A stretch of 64,000 nucleotides of DNA from NCBI RefSeq assembly GCF_022354825.1, contig NZ_CP031168.1, positions 4,031,501-4,095,500 on the forward strand, written 5' to 3'. This stretch comes from Paenibacillus sp. H1-7. GTDB taxonomy: Bacteria > Bacillota > Bacilli > Paenibacillales > NBRC-103111. The translations under genes and the position numbers were made by a program. Below the pieces are notes generated by a model. That model ran no database searches, was not told where the DNA came from, and saw only the letters and a program-made list of their open reading frames with translations. Positions 42,758-50,255 of this stretch are shown one piece after another (positions within the stretch are counted from its first letter, which is position 1; the number at the start of each line of letters is the position of its first letter).

Positions 42758-44035
42758 ATGTCTAAGATGAAAACCACACAGTACTCTTCATACCTGTTGA
42801 CCAACGTACTCCTGGAAACCGGATATGTATATGAAGACGATCAGGTGACAGGAACGAAAACGGCCATCTTCAATCTGCGCATCGATGATGGAATGATATC
42901 GGAAGTGTTGAGCAAGGGAGCCGTTCTGCCTCCCGAGCTGCCGCGCTACGATGCCAGAGGGCTGCTGCTGCTTCCATCGTTCAGAGAAATGCATATTCAC
43001 CTTGATAAAACATTCTACGGCGGTCCGTGGAGAGCTGTTCGGCCTGCGCCTAACGGAAAATGGGACCGAATCCGCGAGGAGCAGGAGCTGCTGCCGCTGC
43101 TCCTGCCAACGGCGCAGGAGAGAGCGGAGAAGCTTATCGAGATGATTTTAGGCTACGGCTCTACCTACGTTAGAAGCCATTGCAATATCGATCCGGTCAT
43201 TGGCGTGAACAATTTGGAGAGTCTGCTTCGCGCCCTGGATCATTATAAGGATAAAATTTCGCATGAAATCGTCGCATTCCCGCAGCATGGGCTCGTGCGT
43301 CCCGAAGTGGCCTCTTCCGTCATTGCTTCTATGAAAGAGGCTATGAGGATGGGAGTGACCCATGTCGGAGGGATCGACCCTGCTACAGTGGACGGGGATA
43401 TGGAAAAATCGCTGCAGACGATCATCGAGCTTGCCGTAGAATACGAAGCCGGTATTGATATTCATCTCCACGACGGAGGCGAAACCGGATTAAATACGAT
43501 TCGTCGCCTAGCCGATCTGACGGAGGAAGCCGGACTTCAAGGACGCGTCACCGTCAGCCATGCATTCTCTCTAGCATCCGCCGCTCCGGGAGAAGACAAG
43601 GAGCTTGCAGGAAGACTTGCGTCATTGGGCATATCCATAGCCTCATCCGTTCCCGCAGGCAAAGGAATGATGCCAATCCCGCTGCTTATGGCTAACAAGG
43701 TCGAGGTCATGCTCGGCAATGACAGCATAATAGACCATTGGTCTCCGTTCGGCACCGGCGATATTTTGCAAAAATCCAATCTGGCTGCACAGCTTTACGG
43801 CTGGTCCAGCGAGTATAGTTTGTCCCGTGCTTTGGCACTGGCCACCGGCGGTGTAATACCATTGGACGAGAAGGGCGTACAGGTGTGGCCGGCACCCGGT
43901 GTTGAAGCGAGCGGCGTGCTGGTAGACGCCAGCTGCTCGGCGGAAGCCGTGGCAAGACTGCCGAGAAGAGTTGCGGTGTTCCATAGAGGCAATCTGGCCT
44001 CGGGCAGCTTGGACGCCGCCCAAACCTTTGCATAG
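42758..44035 (+). CDS. Cytosine deaminase-like metal-dependent amidohydrolase
   Basis: A 425-residue amidohydrolase. FREMHIHLDKTFYGG (~81-95) is the HxH metal motif in the HIHLDKT form of cytosine/isocytosine deaminase-like enzymes; VRSHCNIDP (~142-150), DIHLHDGG (~230-237), VSHAFSLAS (~262-270) and MLGNDSIIDHWSP (~314-326) complete the set, the last with the catalytic Asp. The substrate may be a pyrimidine, a creatinine-like ring or other amidine. ATG 42758 follows AAGGA by 7 nt; ATG 42710 lies upstream in frame without a good site. Confidence 0.8.
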   Translation: MSKMKTTQYSSYLLTNVLLETGYVYEDDQVTGTKTAIFNLRIDDGMISEVLSKGAVLPPELPRYDARGLLLLPSFREMHIHLDKTFYGGPWRAVRPAPNGKWDRIREEQELLPLLLPTAQERAEKLIEMILGYGSTYVRSHCNIDPVIGVNNLESLLRALDHYKDKISHEIVAFPQHGLVRPEVASSVIASMKEAMRMGVTHVGGIDPATVDGDMEKSLQTIIELAVEYEAGIDIHLHDGGETGLNTIRRLADLTEEAGLQGRVTVSHAFSLASAAPGEDKELAGRLASLGISIASSVPAGKGMMPIPLLMANKVEVMLGNDSIIDHWSPFGTGDILQKSNLAAQLYGWSSEYSLSRALALATGGVIPLDEKGVQVWPAPGVEASGVLVDASCSAEAVARLPRRVAVFHRGNLASGSLDAAQTFA

Positions 44036-44049
44036 GGAGTACTATGAAT

Positions 44050-44099
44050 AAACCGGAGGTAAGGAAGCATCCTTGATGCGTCTCGCCACCGGTTTTTTT
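44050..44099 (+). terminator. Terminator after the amidohydrolase gene
   Basis: AAACCGGAGG pairs with CCACCGGTTT (one mismatch) with an inner GCATC/GATGC stem, followed by T7. Confidence 0.8.
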
Positions 44100-44198
44100 G
44101 CATGCCCGTTAACCAAAACAATTTGACAGAAGCGGAATAGGAGAGTACCATACGTGTAAGGTATGGAATAGAGGAATTCGTGTTACGGGGTGATTACA

Positions 44199-44459
44199 TT
44201 GGTCAAAAAGAGAAAACAGGCTGCGGTCCCGAGCTCCGCTGCTTCAGATAAACCGGCTACGTTAAAAGATCTGTTGAACCCGTCCATCGTGGAGCAATTG
44301 AAGTCTCAGGCGGACCAGATGAAAGCGGAGGAAGCCGAGAAGCGGGAGAATGCCCGCAAAGAAGCGGAAGCAGCCCGCAAGGCTGAACAAAAACGTCTGG
44401 AAGGCGATTTCGGTTATTTGCTTGAACAAAGCGGCATGGATTGGCGTAAATACAAGTAA
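44199..44459 (+). CDS. DUF3886 protein (YqkE-like)
   Basis: An 86-residue, highly charged protein: a disordered N-terminus, TLKDLLNPSIVEQLK (~22-36), a Glu/Lys/Arg/Ala-rich helix (~40-70) and the conserved end FGYLLEQSGMDWRKYK. This is the YqkE/DUF3886 family of bacilli, function unknown. TTG 44199 follows GGGG by 8 nt and is preferred over GTG 44190. Confidence 0.85.
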   Translation: MVKKRKQAAVPSSAASDKPATLKDLLNPSIVEQLKSQADQMKAEEAEKRENARKEAEAARKAEQKRLEGDFGYLLEQSGMDWRKYK

Positions 44460-44508
44460 GCGGTCGAATTCGAAGTTCCATTGATTGTCAATTTCAAAAT
44501 GGAAATCT

Positions 44509-44540
44509 GAAGAGGGGCGATACCGGTTGCCCTTCTTTTT
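44509..44540 (+). terminator. Probable terminator after the DUF3886 gene
   Basis: GAAGAGGGGCGAT pairs with GTTGCCCTTC with U-G pairs and one bulge, followed by TTTTTG. Confidence 0.5.
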
Positions 44541-44570
44541 GTTTGTTTAAAAGCAGTGGAGGAATGATTT

Positions 44571-45938
44571 ATGTATCATGCACAATCGTTAAAACAGAAA
44601 GCAGCACTATTTTTTGCCATACTAGGTCCAATCATGATCACGCAAATCAGTTACAATTTGTTGACCGTCATTGACACGATGATGTCAGGGAGAGCAGGGA
44701 CCAACGATTTGGCTGGCGTTGCGATAGGCGCGAGCCTGTGGATGCCCATTGCCGTCGGCATTAACGGTATTTTGCTTGCCGTCACTCCGATGGTCGCCCA
44801 GCTGAATGGCCGGGGAGAAAGCCAACAAATCGGCAGAACCATAAAACAAGCACTATACTTGGCGGTTTTGCTGGCCATGATCGTGCTGGCGGCAGGCAGT
44901 ATAGGTTTAAATCCCGTTTTATCGGCTATGAAGCTGGATGCTGAAGTACAGCATATTGCCAAACATTTTTTGATCGGACTGGGATTCGGCATCGTCCCGC
45001 TGTTTGCAGGGAGCGTTCTTCGTTATAGCTTTGATGCTCACGGCAATACCAAAATAACGATGATGATCATGATCATCGCGGTCCCGTTCAATATGCTGCT
45101 CAATTATTTGCTCGTGTTCGGTCATCTCGGCTTTCCGAAGCTGGGAGGTATCGGGGCGGGTTATGCTACGGCGCTCACCTACTGGCTAATATTCCTTATT
45201 GGCATCGTGATGACATTCCGAGTTCATCCCATAAGCGCTTACCGATTGTTCAGCAGTTGGACCGCACCATCTTGGAAGGCATGGAAGGAGCAGCTGAAAA
45301 TTGGGGTTCCTATGGGACTTTCCGTCTTTTTTGAATCCAGCATTTTTTCTATTGTAACATTGCTGATGGGGATGATGTTCGATACCGTCACGATTGCTGC
45401 GCATCAATCCGCGATCAATTTTACTTCCCTTTTGTTTATGATGCCGCTTAGCATATCGATGACGCTCACCATTCTTGTTGCCTATGAGATCGGAGCGGGA
45501 CGTCTTGCGGACGCAAGACAGTACAGCAGCTTCGGCGTTTCGTGCGCAGTCGGCATTTTGGGCGTCAGCTCCGTGTTCTTGTACTTGTTCCGGGAACAGA
45601 TCGCCTATTTCTATTCGGACAACCCGGAAGTCGTCGGGCTTACGATGCATTTTTTCATCTTCGCCATCTTCTACCAGCTATCCGATGCGGCCCAAGCTGC
45701 CTTACAGGGGGTGCTGCGCGGCTATAAAGACGTAACCGTCCCTTTTATAACCGCTCTGGTATCCTATTGGGTCGTCGGTATCCCTTCTGGCTATTTGCTG
45801 GCGGTATATACAGATCTGGGTCCGTTCGGGTATTGGGTCGGAATTACAATCGGTTTGACATTGGCGGCCGTAGGCTTCTTCATGCGGCTGCTGCTCATCC
45901 AGAGGAAGGAAGTTAAAGCGTTCATAAAAGCTGCATAA
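44571..45938 (+). CDS. MATE family efflux transporter
   Basis: A 455-residue twelve-helix antiporter. Helix 1 reads FFAILGPIMITQISYNLLTV with the following DTMMSGRAGTNDLAGVAIG (residues ~37-55), a typical NorM-type opening; the second half repeats the fold from IGVPMGLSVFFESSIFSIVT, and ALQGVLRGYKDVTVP marks helix 10-11. It exports cationic drugs or metabolites using a Na+ or H+ gradient. ATG 44571 has GGAGGAATG 6-7 nt upstream. A strong terminator follows. Confidence 0.92.
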   Translation: MYHAQSLKQKAALFFAILGPIMITQISYNLLTVIDTMMSGRAGTNDLAGVAIGASLWMPIAVGINGILLAVTPMVAQLNGRGESQQIGRTIKQALYLAVLLAMIVLAAGSIGLNPVLSAMKLDAEVQHIAKHFLIGLGFGIVPLFAGSVLRYSFDAHGNTKITMMIMIIAVPFNMLLNYLLVFGHLGFPKLGGIGAGYATALTYWLIFLIGIVMTFRVHPISAYRLFSSWTAPSWKAWKEQLKIGVPMGLSVFFESSIFSIVTLLMGMMFDTVTIAAHQSAINFTSLLFMMPLSISMTLTILVAYEIGAGRLADARQYSSFGVSCAVGILGVSSVFLYLFREQIAYFYSDNPEVVGLTMHFFIFAIFYQLSDAAQAALQGVLRGYKDVTVPFITALVSYWVVGIPSGYLLAVYTDLGPFGYWVGITIGLTLAAVGFFMRLLLIQRKEVKAFIKAA

Positions 45939-45950
45939 AGATGATGGATC

Positions 45951-45976
45951 AAGAGCCCTCGAGGCTCTTTTTTTTC
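45951..45976 (+). terminator. Terminator after the MATE gene
   Basis: AAGAGCC-CTCGA-GGCTCTT followed by T7. Confidence 0.9.
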
Positions 45977-46146
45977 GTTAATCAGGCTGACTTAGAAATG
46001 TAAGAGGGGGGAGATTAGTTTTAAACTACTGCCGATAAAAATAGATTTTGTAAAAAAGATTGGAGAAAATGATTAATAGCATTAAATATTAGGTTCATTA
46101 ATCAAGTGAATAAGATGTTAATATTGTGCAAATGTAAGTGAATAAA

Positions 46147-46201
46147 TTGCATCCTAAACAGTGAACAGGATATAGTATGATAGGAAATGTAAGCGCTTTT
46201 T
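46147..46201 (+). promoter_or_regulatory. Promoter and cre-like site upstream of the orphan binding protein gene
   Basis: TTGCAT (46147-46152) and TATAGT (46171-46176) are 18 bp apart. TGTAAGCGCTTTTT (46188-46201) matches the catabolite-responsive element consensus at 12 of 14 positions (the final CA is TT) and sits just downstream of the probable transcription start, where CcpA would block transcription. The rest of the 336-bp gap (45977-46146) is AT-rich with no recognised feature. Confidence 0.55.
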
Positions 46202-46274
46202 TACCCATTCAAAGTATGTAATGCCAGTCCGATTTACCATGTAAAAGGCGGTTAACTTAAGAGGGGGAACAAGC

Positions 46275-47591
46275 ATGAAGAAAAACGTAGCAAAGATGGT
46301 CTCACTATCTCTAGGTTTGGTCATGTTAGTAAGCGGTTGCAGCGGAAGCGGCCAAGCACCATCATCCGCCCCGGCAGACACAAGTACGCCCAAAGCCAGC
46401 AATGAACCGGTGACGCTCATTTTTTTCACGGCGCAAAACTCTGTTTATGCAGATGAAAGCGGGTTCGAGAATGAGATCGGGCAATACATCAAGAAGAAAT
46501 TCCCCAATGTAACGATTCAGCATATTCATAAAGGAAAAGGCCAAGATTACGCCGATCTGGTCGCGGCAGGAACAATTCCGGACATCGTGCTGGAGTCCAA
46601 GAGCAATATTTTATCCCGTATCAAAGAATTTGACTTGGCTCTCGATTTGTCTGAGCTGATCAAGAAGCATAATTTCGATCTGAACCGAATCGATGATGCG
46701 GCGCTTGCACAGGTGCGTAACGCCAACCCGGAGGGGCAGCTGTGGGGATTGCCGTTTACTCTCAGTAATATCGTCATGTTCTACAACAAAGATTTGTTCG
46801 ATAAATTCGGCGTTCCGTATCCGAAAGACGGTATGACATGGGATGAAGTGTACGATATTGCGAAGAAAATGTCGCGAACGGTGGACGGAGTGGATTATAA
46901 AGGTCTGTCTGCGCATCCGGGTGTGATGATGGGTTATAATCAGCTGTCGCTCAATCCTTTGGATTTGAAGGAGAACAAAGCGGCTATCAATACCGAGAAG
47001 TGGAAGCAGCTAATCGAAAATTTCAAACGGTTCTATGATATTCCAAGCAACGCATATACGAATATCGATGACTTCCCTAAAGGTCAGACGGCTATCGGTG
47101 TCCATGTTGCAGAGAAGGTAACAAGCTGGTACAACGCCAACAAAGATTTGAACTTCGATCTCGCGTCTCCGCCTTCCTTCAAAGAGCTGCCCAATACCGG
47201 CATGCAGCCTAATACATATTCGCTTTTCGTAACGAAGAACTCGAAATATAAAGATCAAGCCTTCCAGATTGTCCAGCACTTATTGTCGGAAGAAGTCCAG
47301 TCCGAGCTGTCCAAGCAGGGGATCGTGACTCCGCTCAAGAGCAAGCCGGTCCGCGATTTGTACGGTCAAAGCTTGCCGCAGCTCAAAGGCAAAAACACCG
47401 GTGCCGTGTATTACAGCAAAAATGCTCAACCGCCGGCTGCCCGTGCTAACGGACTCGTAGATTACAACGTGAATACGGCCAAAATTTTCGACAACATCTA
47501 TAAAAGCAGCATGGATGTCAATTCGGCTATCCGCGCTGTCGAGGAAGAATCCAACATTGCCATTCAGCAGCTGGTGAATCAGAAGAAGTAA
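46275..47591 (+). CDS. Extracellular solute-binding lipoprotein (orphan)
   Basis: A 438-residue family 1 binding protein with lipobox MLVSGC (Cys22) and a Ser/Pro/Ala linker. VTLIFFTAQNSVY starts lobe one, GLPFTLSNIVMFYNKDLFDK (~155-174) and FPKGQTAIGVH are typical of sugar receptors, and SKYKDQAFQIVQHLLSEEVQ of the hinge C-terminal part. No permease or ATPase gene adjoins it; it is bracketed by terminators. It may feed a transporter encoded elsewhere or serve a sensor kinase. The cre-like promoter site suggests carbon control. Confidence 0.9.
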   Translation: MKKNVAKMVSLSLGLVMLVSGCSGSGQAPSSAPADTSTPKASNEPVTLIFFTAQNSVYADESGFENEIGQYIKKKFPNVTIQHIHKGKGQDYADLVAAGTIPDIVLESKSNILSRIKEFDLALDLSELIKKHNFDLNRIDDAALAQVRNANPEGQLWGLPFTLSNIVMFYNKDLFDKFGVPYPKDGMTWDEVYDIAKKMSRTVDGVDYKGLSAHPGVMMGYNQLSLNPLDLKENKAAINTEKWKQLIENFKRFYDIPSNAYTNIDDFPKGQTAIGVHVAEKVTSWYNANKDLNFDLASPPSFKELPNTGMQPNTYSLFVTKNSKYKDQAFQIVQHLLSEEVQSELSKQGIVTPLKSKPVRDLYGQSLPQLKGKNTGAVYYSKNAQPPAARANGLVDYNVNTAKIFDNIYKSSMDVNSAIRAVEEESNIAIQQLVNQKK

Positions 47592-47594
47592 CGG

Positions 47595-47623
47595 AAAAAA
47601 GCAGCCTTCGGGCTGCTTTTTTG
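47595..47623 (+). terminator. Terminator after the orphan binding protein gene
   Basis: AAAAAAGCAGCC-TTCG-GGCTGCTTTTTT is a perfect stem with a UUCG tetraloop. Its right half is duplicated at 48258-48280. Confidence 0.92.
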
Positions 47624-47625
47624 TG
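47604..47625 (+). repeat. Direct repeat, copy 1 (terminator right half)
   Basis: The 22-bp sequence GCCTTCGGGCTGC plus T6 and GTG recurs at 48258-48280 with one extra T, flanking the AT-rich 47626-48257 segment. Confidence 0.7.
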
Positions 47626-47802
47626 GTAATCACACATAGGGCAATTGGATTCATTCGTTTTAATGCTAATGATATAATAATGTAGGAAATGGCATTGTAA
47701 TATGGAAAATTAACCATATAGTGTATATAGAGTCATTCGGATGGGATTTGAATAACTGAGTTTAATAATCCAGAAAACATTGATTGGTGGTTAGTGACAA
47801 GT

Positions 47803-48123
47803 ATGTTTGAAATTATTGACTTTAAAAGTGGGAAAGTTGTTTTAAATGATCTGGATTTTGATCCGAACCTATCTTACGAAGAGCAAATTTGGTCATTTAA
47901 GGAAGATATTCTTCAAGTTCGATACCATAATGGATTTATATTGGATGTCGGATGGTACCCGGAATTCAATCTCGAGATTGGCAGTTTTAATATAGTTGTA
48001 GTACAGATGGATGACTGGTTAAATCCTATTTTCGAAAGGCGAACGCAAGATCTCCATAAATTATATAGCTGCATAATTGAAGCTATTGATGTAGCCAAAG
48101 CAGCACATTTTAATTCTTGTTAA
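47803..48123 (+). CDS. Hypothetical small acidic protein in AT-rich insert
   Basis: A 106-residue soluble protein: MFEIIDFKSGKVVLNDLDF, then SYEEQIWSFKEDILQVRYHN, GFILDVGWYPEF and a C-terminal helix. The aromatic, acidic layout recalls small immunity-type proteins from polymorphic toxin systems, but this is an impression only and no toxin gene adjoins it. ATG 47803 is used (GTG 47794 is the alternative; GGTGG lies upstream). The gene is clearly more AT-rich than its neighbours and lies between two copies of a terminator sequence, so it may be acquired. Confidence 0.6.
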   Translation: MFEIIDFKSGKVVLNDLDFDPNLSYEEQIWSFKEDILQVRYHNGFILDVGWYPEFNLEIGSFNIVVVQMDDWLNPIFERRTQDLHKLYSCIIEAIDVAKAAHFNSC

Positions 48124-48257
48124 GCTTCTTTCTAATTCTTTTTTTCATTTGTTCACCCATCGTTAGAATCAACTGAAAGTACACGGTTTTTAATTATACC
48201 ATCTTTGGACTGTAGAATTCTTTTTTAAAATTTCAATTTAATATTACGGTAATAATG

Positions 48258-48280
48258 GCCTTCGGGCTGCTTTTTTTGTG
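48258..48280 (+). repeat. Direct repeat, copy 2 (terminator relic)
   Basis: GCCTTCGGGCTGC plus T7 and GTG, the duplicate of 47604-47625. The left arm of the hairpin (AAAAAAGCA) is missing here, so it is unlikely to terminate efficiently. Confidence 0.7.
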
Positions 48281-48330
48281 TATAAATTATTTTATGCAGT
48301 TAAACAAGCAACTAATTTTTAGTTAGCATC

Positions 48331-48359
48331 TTGTTAAAATACAAAGCATATGGTAAAAT
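48331..48359 (+). promoter_or_regulatory. Promoter for the riboswitch-controlled gene
   Basis: TTGTTA (48331-48336), 17-bp spacer, TAAAAT (48354-48359) with TG one base before the -10 box. Transcription would start about 10 bp before the riboswitch. Confidence 0.75.
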
Positions 48360-48376
48360 CCAAACTAATTGAAAAA

Positions 48377-48530
48377 GGATCTTCGGGGCAGGGTGCAATT
48401 CCCGACCGGCGGTAAAGGGTCGTACGTCATGACCCGCAGCCCGCGACTCGTTCATCGTGTTAGCCGCGATGCACGACTGATTTGGTGAAACTCCAAAGCC
48501 GACGGTATAGTCCGGATGGGAGAAGGTCAA
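48377..48530 (+). ncRNA. FMN riboswitch (RFN element)
   Basis: The conserved RFN segments occur in order: GGATCTTCGGGGCAGGGTG, ATTCCCGACCGGCGGT, CAGCCCGCGA, then GGTGAAACTCC, AAGCCGACGGTATAGTC and GGATGGGAGAAGG. The ends GATCTTC and GAAGGTC pair as P1. It senses flavin mononucleotide and normally shuts off riboflavin synthesis or uptake genes. The next gene encodes an EamA-type transporter, implicating it in flavin transport. Confidence 0.95.
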
Positions 48531-48600
48531 AACAAGTTTGTAGTTTGGTGCGTTCACTTTGATGTGAAAAAACGTTCCAGATCCAAGCCTGTTTCAGTAT

Positions 48601-48637
48601 GCCCCGTTGTCATTATGATAACGGGGCTGACTTCTTT
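48601..48637 (+). terminator. Riboswitch expression-platform hairpin
   Basis: GCCCCGTTGTCAT and ATGATAACGGGGC form a stem of up to 13 bp (one G-U) followed by TGACTTCTTTC. It lies 70 nt after the FMN aptamer and 30 nt before the ribosome binding site, fitting FMN-dependent transcription termination. Confidence 0.7.
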
Positions 48638-48676
48638 CGAAGCTTCCTTTTCAAAAATAAGGAGGTTGGATTGGAT

Positions 48677-49666
48677 ATGGAAAATGTATCATCGATTAAC
48701 CCGTCCGTACGGCAAGAGCCGTCCCGCACGGGAATCCGCAACGGAGTATGGCTGGTTGCACTGGGAGCTGCACTGTGGGGCGTAGACCCGCTATTCCGCA
48801 TTTTGCTGCTTAAGTATTTTACATCGACTCAGATCGTACTTATCGAACACGTGCTTTTGCTATTTTACTCCGTACCGATATTGTGGCTGTACCGTAAATC
48901 GCTCCGCGGCTTGAACCTGCGCCATATTGGTGCATTGCTGTTTATATCCTGGGGCGGCTCTGCTATCGCGACGATCATGTTCACTTCAGCTTTTGCGCAT
49001 GGTGATTTGAACGGCGTACTATTGCTGCAAAAGCTCCAGCCATTGTTCGCCATCCTGATGGCAAGATGGATTTTGAAGGAAATGCTTCCGGCACGGTTTT
49101 TCATTCTGGTTATTGTGGCTCTGGCGGGCACGTACTTGCTGACGTTCGGCATAACGTTTCCTTTTGACGGACTTTCCCGTTTTGGGGTGATCGGGGGTCT
49201 GTTATCGATAGGTGCTGCAGCTTTGTGGGGCGGATCTACGGTTATGGGGCGTTTGCTGCTTGATAAAATGCCGTTTGAAGCCGTTACGGCGCTGCGCTTT
49301 ACGCTAGCCTTGCCGCTGCTGTTCGCAACTGCCTGGGTTGGAGGAGAGAGCTGGAACTGGCCGGCTCAACCGACCGAATGGTTCGCCGTTTCGGTAAATA
49401 TGCTGCTGCAAGCCTTTTTGCCCGGATTATTGAGCTTGCTCCTGTACTACAAAGGACTCTCAGGGACCAAAGCATCGTATGCCACACTAGCGGAGCTGTT
49501 CTTTCCGGCCATCGGTGTGCTGGTGAATTGGCTTGTATTCCAACAGCAAATTACAGTGGCGCAAGTCGCCGGCTTCCTGTTGATCTGGTTCATGCTGTTC
49601 CAGCTGTCCAGGCAGCAGGACGGGAAGCAAGAGAGCACCGTAGCGATGCAGCAAGCAGCAAGTTAA
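48677..49666 (+). CDS. EamA/DMT family transporter, candidate riboflavin/flavin-precursor transporter
   Basis: A 329-residue ten-helix drug/metabolite transporter with two EamA repeats (~22-155 and ~170-315). Landmarks: GVWLVALGAALWGVDPLF (helix 1), HGDLNGVLLLQKLQPLFAIL (helices 3-4) and ALWGGSTVMGRLLLDKMPFE opening repeat two. It is the only gene under the FMN riboswitch, so flavin or precursor uptake is inferred. Predicted EamA-type flavin transporters (RibN, ImpX) are known elsewhere. Start is ATG 48677 or TTG 48671 (GGAGG five nt before the TTG). Confidence 0.85.
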   Translation: MENVSSINPSVRQEPSRTGIRNGVWLVALGAALWGVDPLFRILLLKYFTSTQIVLIEHVLLLFYSVPILWLYRKSLRGLNLRHIGALLFISWGGSAIATIMFTSAFAHGDLNGVLLLQKLQPLFAILMARWILKEMLPARFFILVIVALAGTYLLTFGITFPFDGLSRFGVIGGLLSIGAAALWGGSTVMGRLLLDKMPFEAVTALRFTLALPLLFATAWVGGESWNWPAQPTEWFAVSVNMLLQAFLPGLLSLLLYYKGLSGTKASYATLAELFFPAIGVLVNWLVFQQQITVAQVAGFLLIWFMLFQLSRQQDGKQESTVAMQQAAS

Positions 49667-49674
49667 GTAAGGAA

Positions 49675-49706
49675 AACCGTCCTGGATCAGGACGGTTATT
49701 TTTTTC
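49675..49706 (+). terminator. Terminator after the EamA gene
   Basis: AACCGTCCTG-GAT-CAGGACGGTT followed by ATTTTTTT. Confidence 0.9.
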
Positions 49707-49708
49707 CT

Positions 49709-49870
49709 CTATTCTATAGGCACTCCGTCTTCCATCTCACCGGGTTCGCCATAATTGCGCAGAGGAGTCTCATCGTCTACCCGAAATCCTGGGCGCTCAT
49801 GCGCTGTCGTATCTTCATACAGCGTTTGCGGATTACCGTCGGTTTCTCTGTCCACTTGTTCGTTGGGCAC
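49709..49870 (-). CDS. Very small acidic hydrophilic protein
   Basis: A 53-residue frame starting at GTG 49870, ten nt after a perfect AAGGAGG: MPNEQVDRETDGNPQTLYED, then TTAHERPGFRVDDETPLRN and YGEPGEMEDGVPIE. It is rich in Asp, Glu, Pro and Gly, lacks hydrophobic segments and is probably disordered. The strong ribosome binding site and the lack of internal stops support it as real. It lies 30 bp downstream of another tiny acidic gene on the same strand, so the two are likely cotranscribed. Unknown function. Confidence 0.6.
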   Translation of the reverse strand: MPNEQVDRETDGNPQTLYEDTTAHERPGFRVDDETPLRNYGEPGEMEDGVPIE

Positions 49871-49900
49871 GGGATTAATACCTCCTTATAGACTGGGAAG

Positions 49901-50083
49901 TCATCCTTTTTGTCGGAATTGCAGTCCGATAGGGATGGTGTCCAGTAGATCCATATCGTCGTTCTCGTAATAATTCTCATCGTCCGAATGCAGCACAGGG
50001 GTGTTCATGATCTCGGCAGCTTCCCCGTCCGTTAAATCTCTGTCGAATTTCTCTTCAAGCCGTTTCTTGTCATCTGCTTCCAT
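49901..50083 (-). CDS. Small acidic protein
   Basis: A 60-residue protein: MEADDKKRLEEKFDRDLTDG, then EAAEIMNTPVLHSDDEN and a C-terminus DLLDTIPIGLQFRQKG. ATG 50083 has AAGGA about 5 nt upstream. Acidic and soluble, possibly partly helical. It appears to be the first gene of a two-gene unit with the 53-residue gene. No family recognised. Confidence 0.6.
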   Translation of the reverse strand: MEADDKKRLEEKFDRDLTDGEAAEIMNTPVLHSDDENYYENDDMDLLDTIPIGLQFRQKG

Positions 50084-50255
50084 CGATACTCATCCTTTCG
50101 CTTCGGGAAAACATTCATCTCTCTTAGGGTAAACGGAACGGTTGATTTTATTCCTTTTCTTTCAGGAAACCGCCAATTTCGTATTGCATAATGTTGACAA
50201 ATACGATGTAATGAAAAGTGTAGTTCAATCCCGATCATACGAGGGGGCATACATT

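Noticed and set aside
42758-44035. Reading the cytosine-deaminase-like gene and gudD as one pathway
   Set aside because: They are 6 kb apart, on separate transcripts, and no shared site was found.
50142-50255. N-terminal extension of gudD to ATG 50142
   Set aside because: The added residues do not resemble glucarate dehydratases, and GTG 50256 has the good ribosome binding site.
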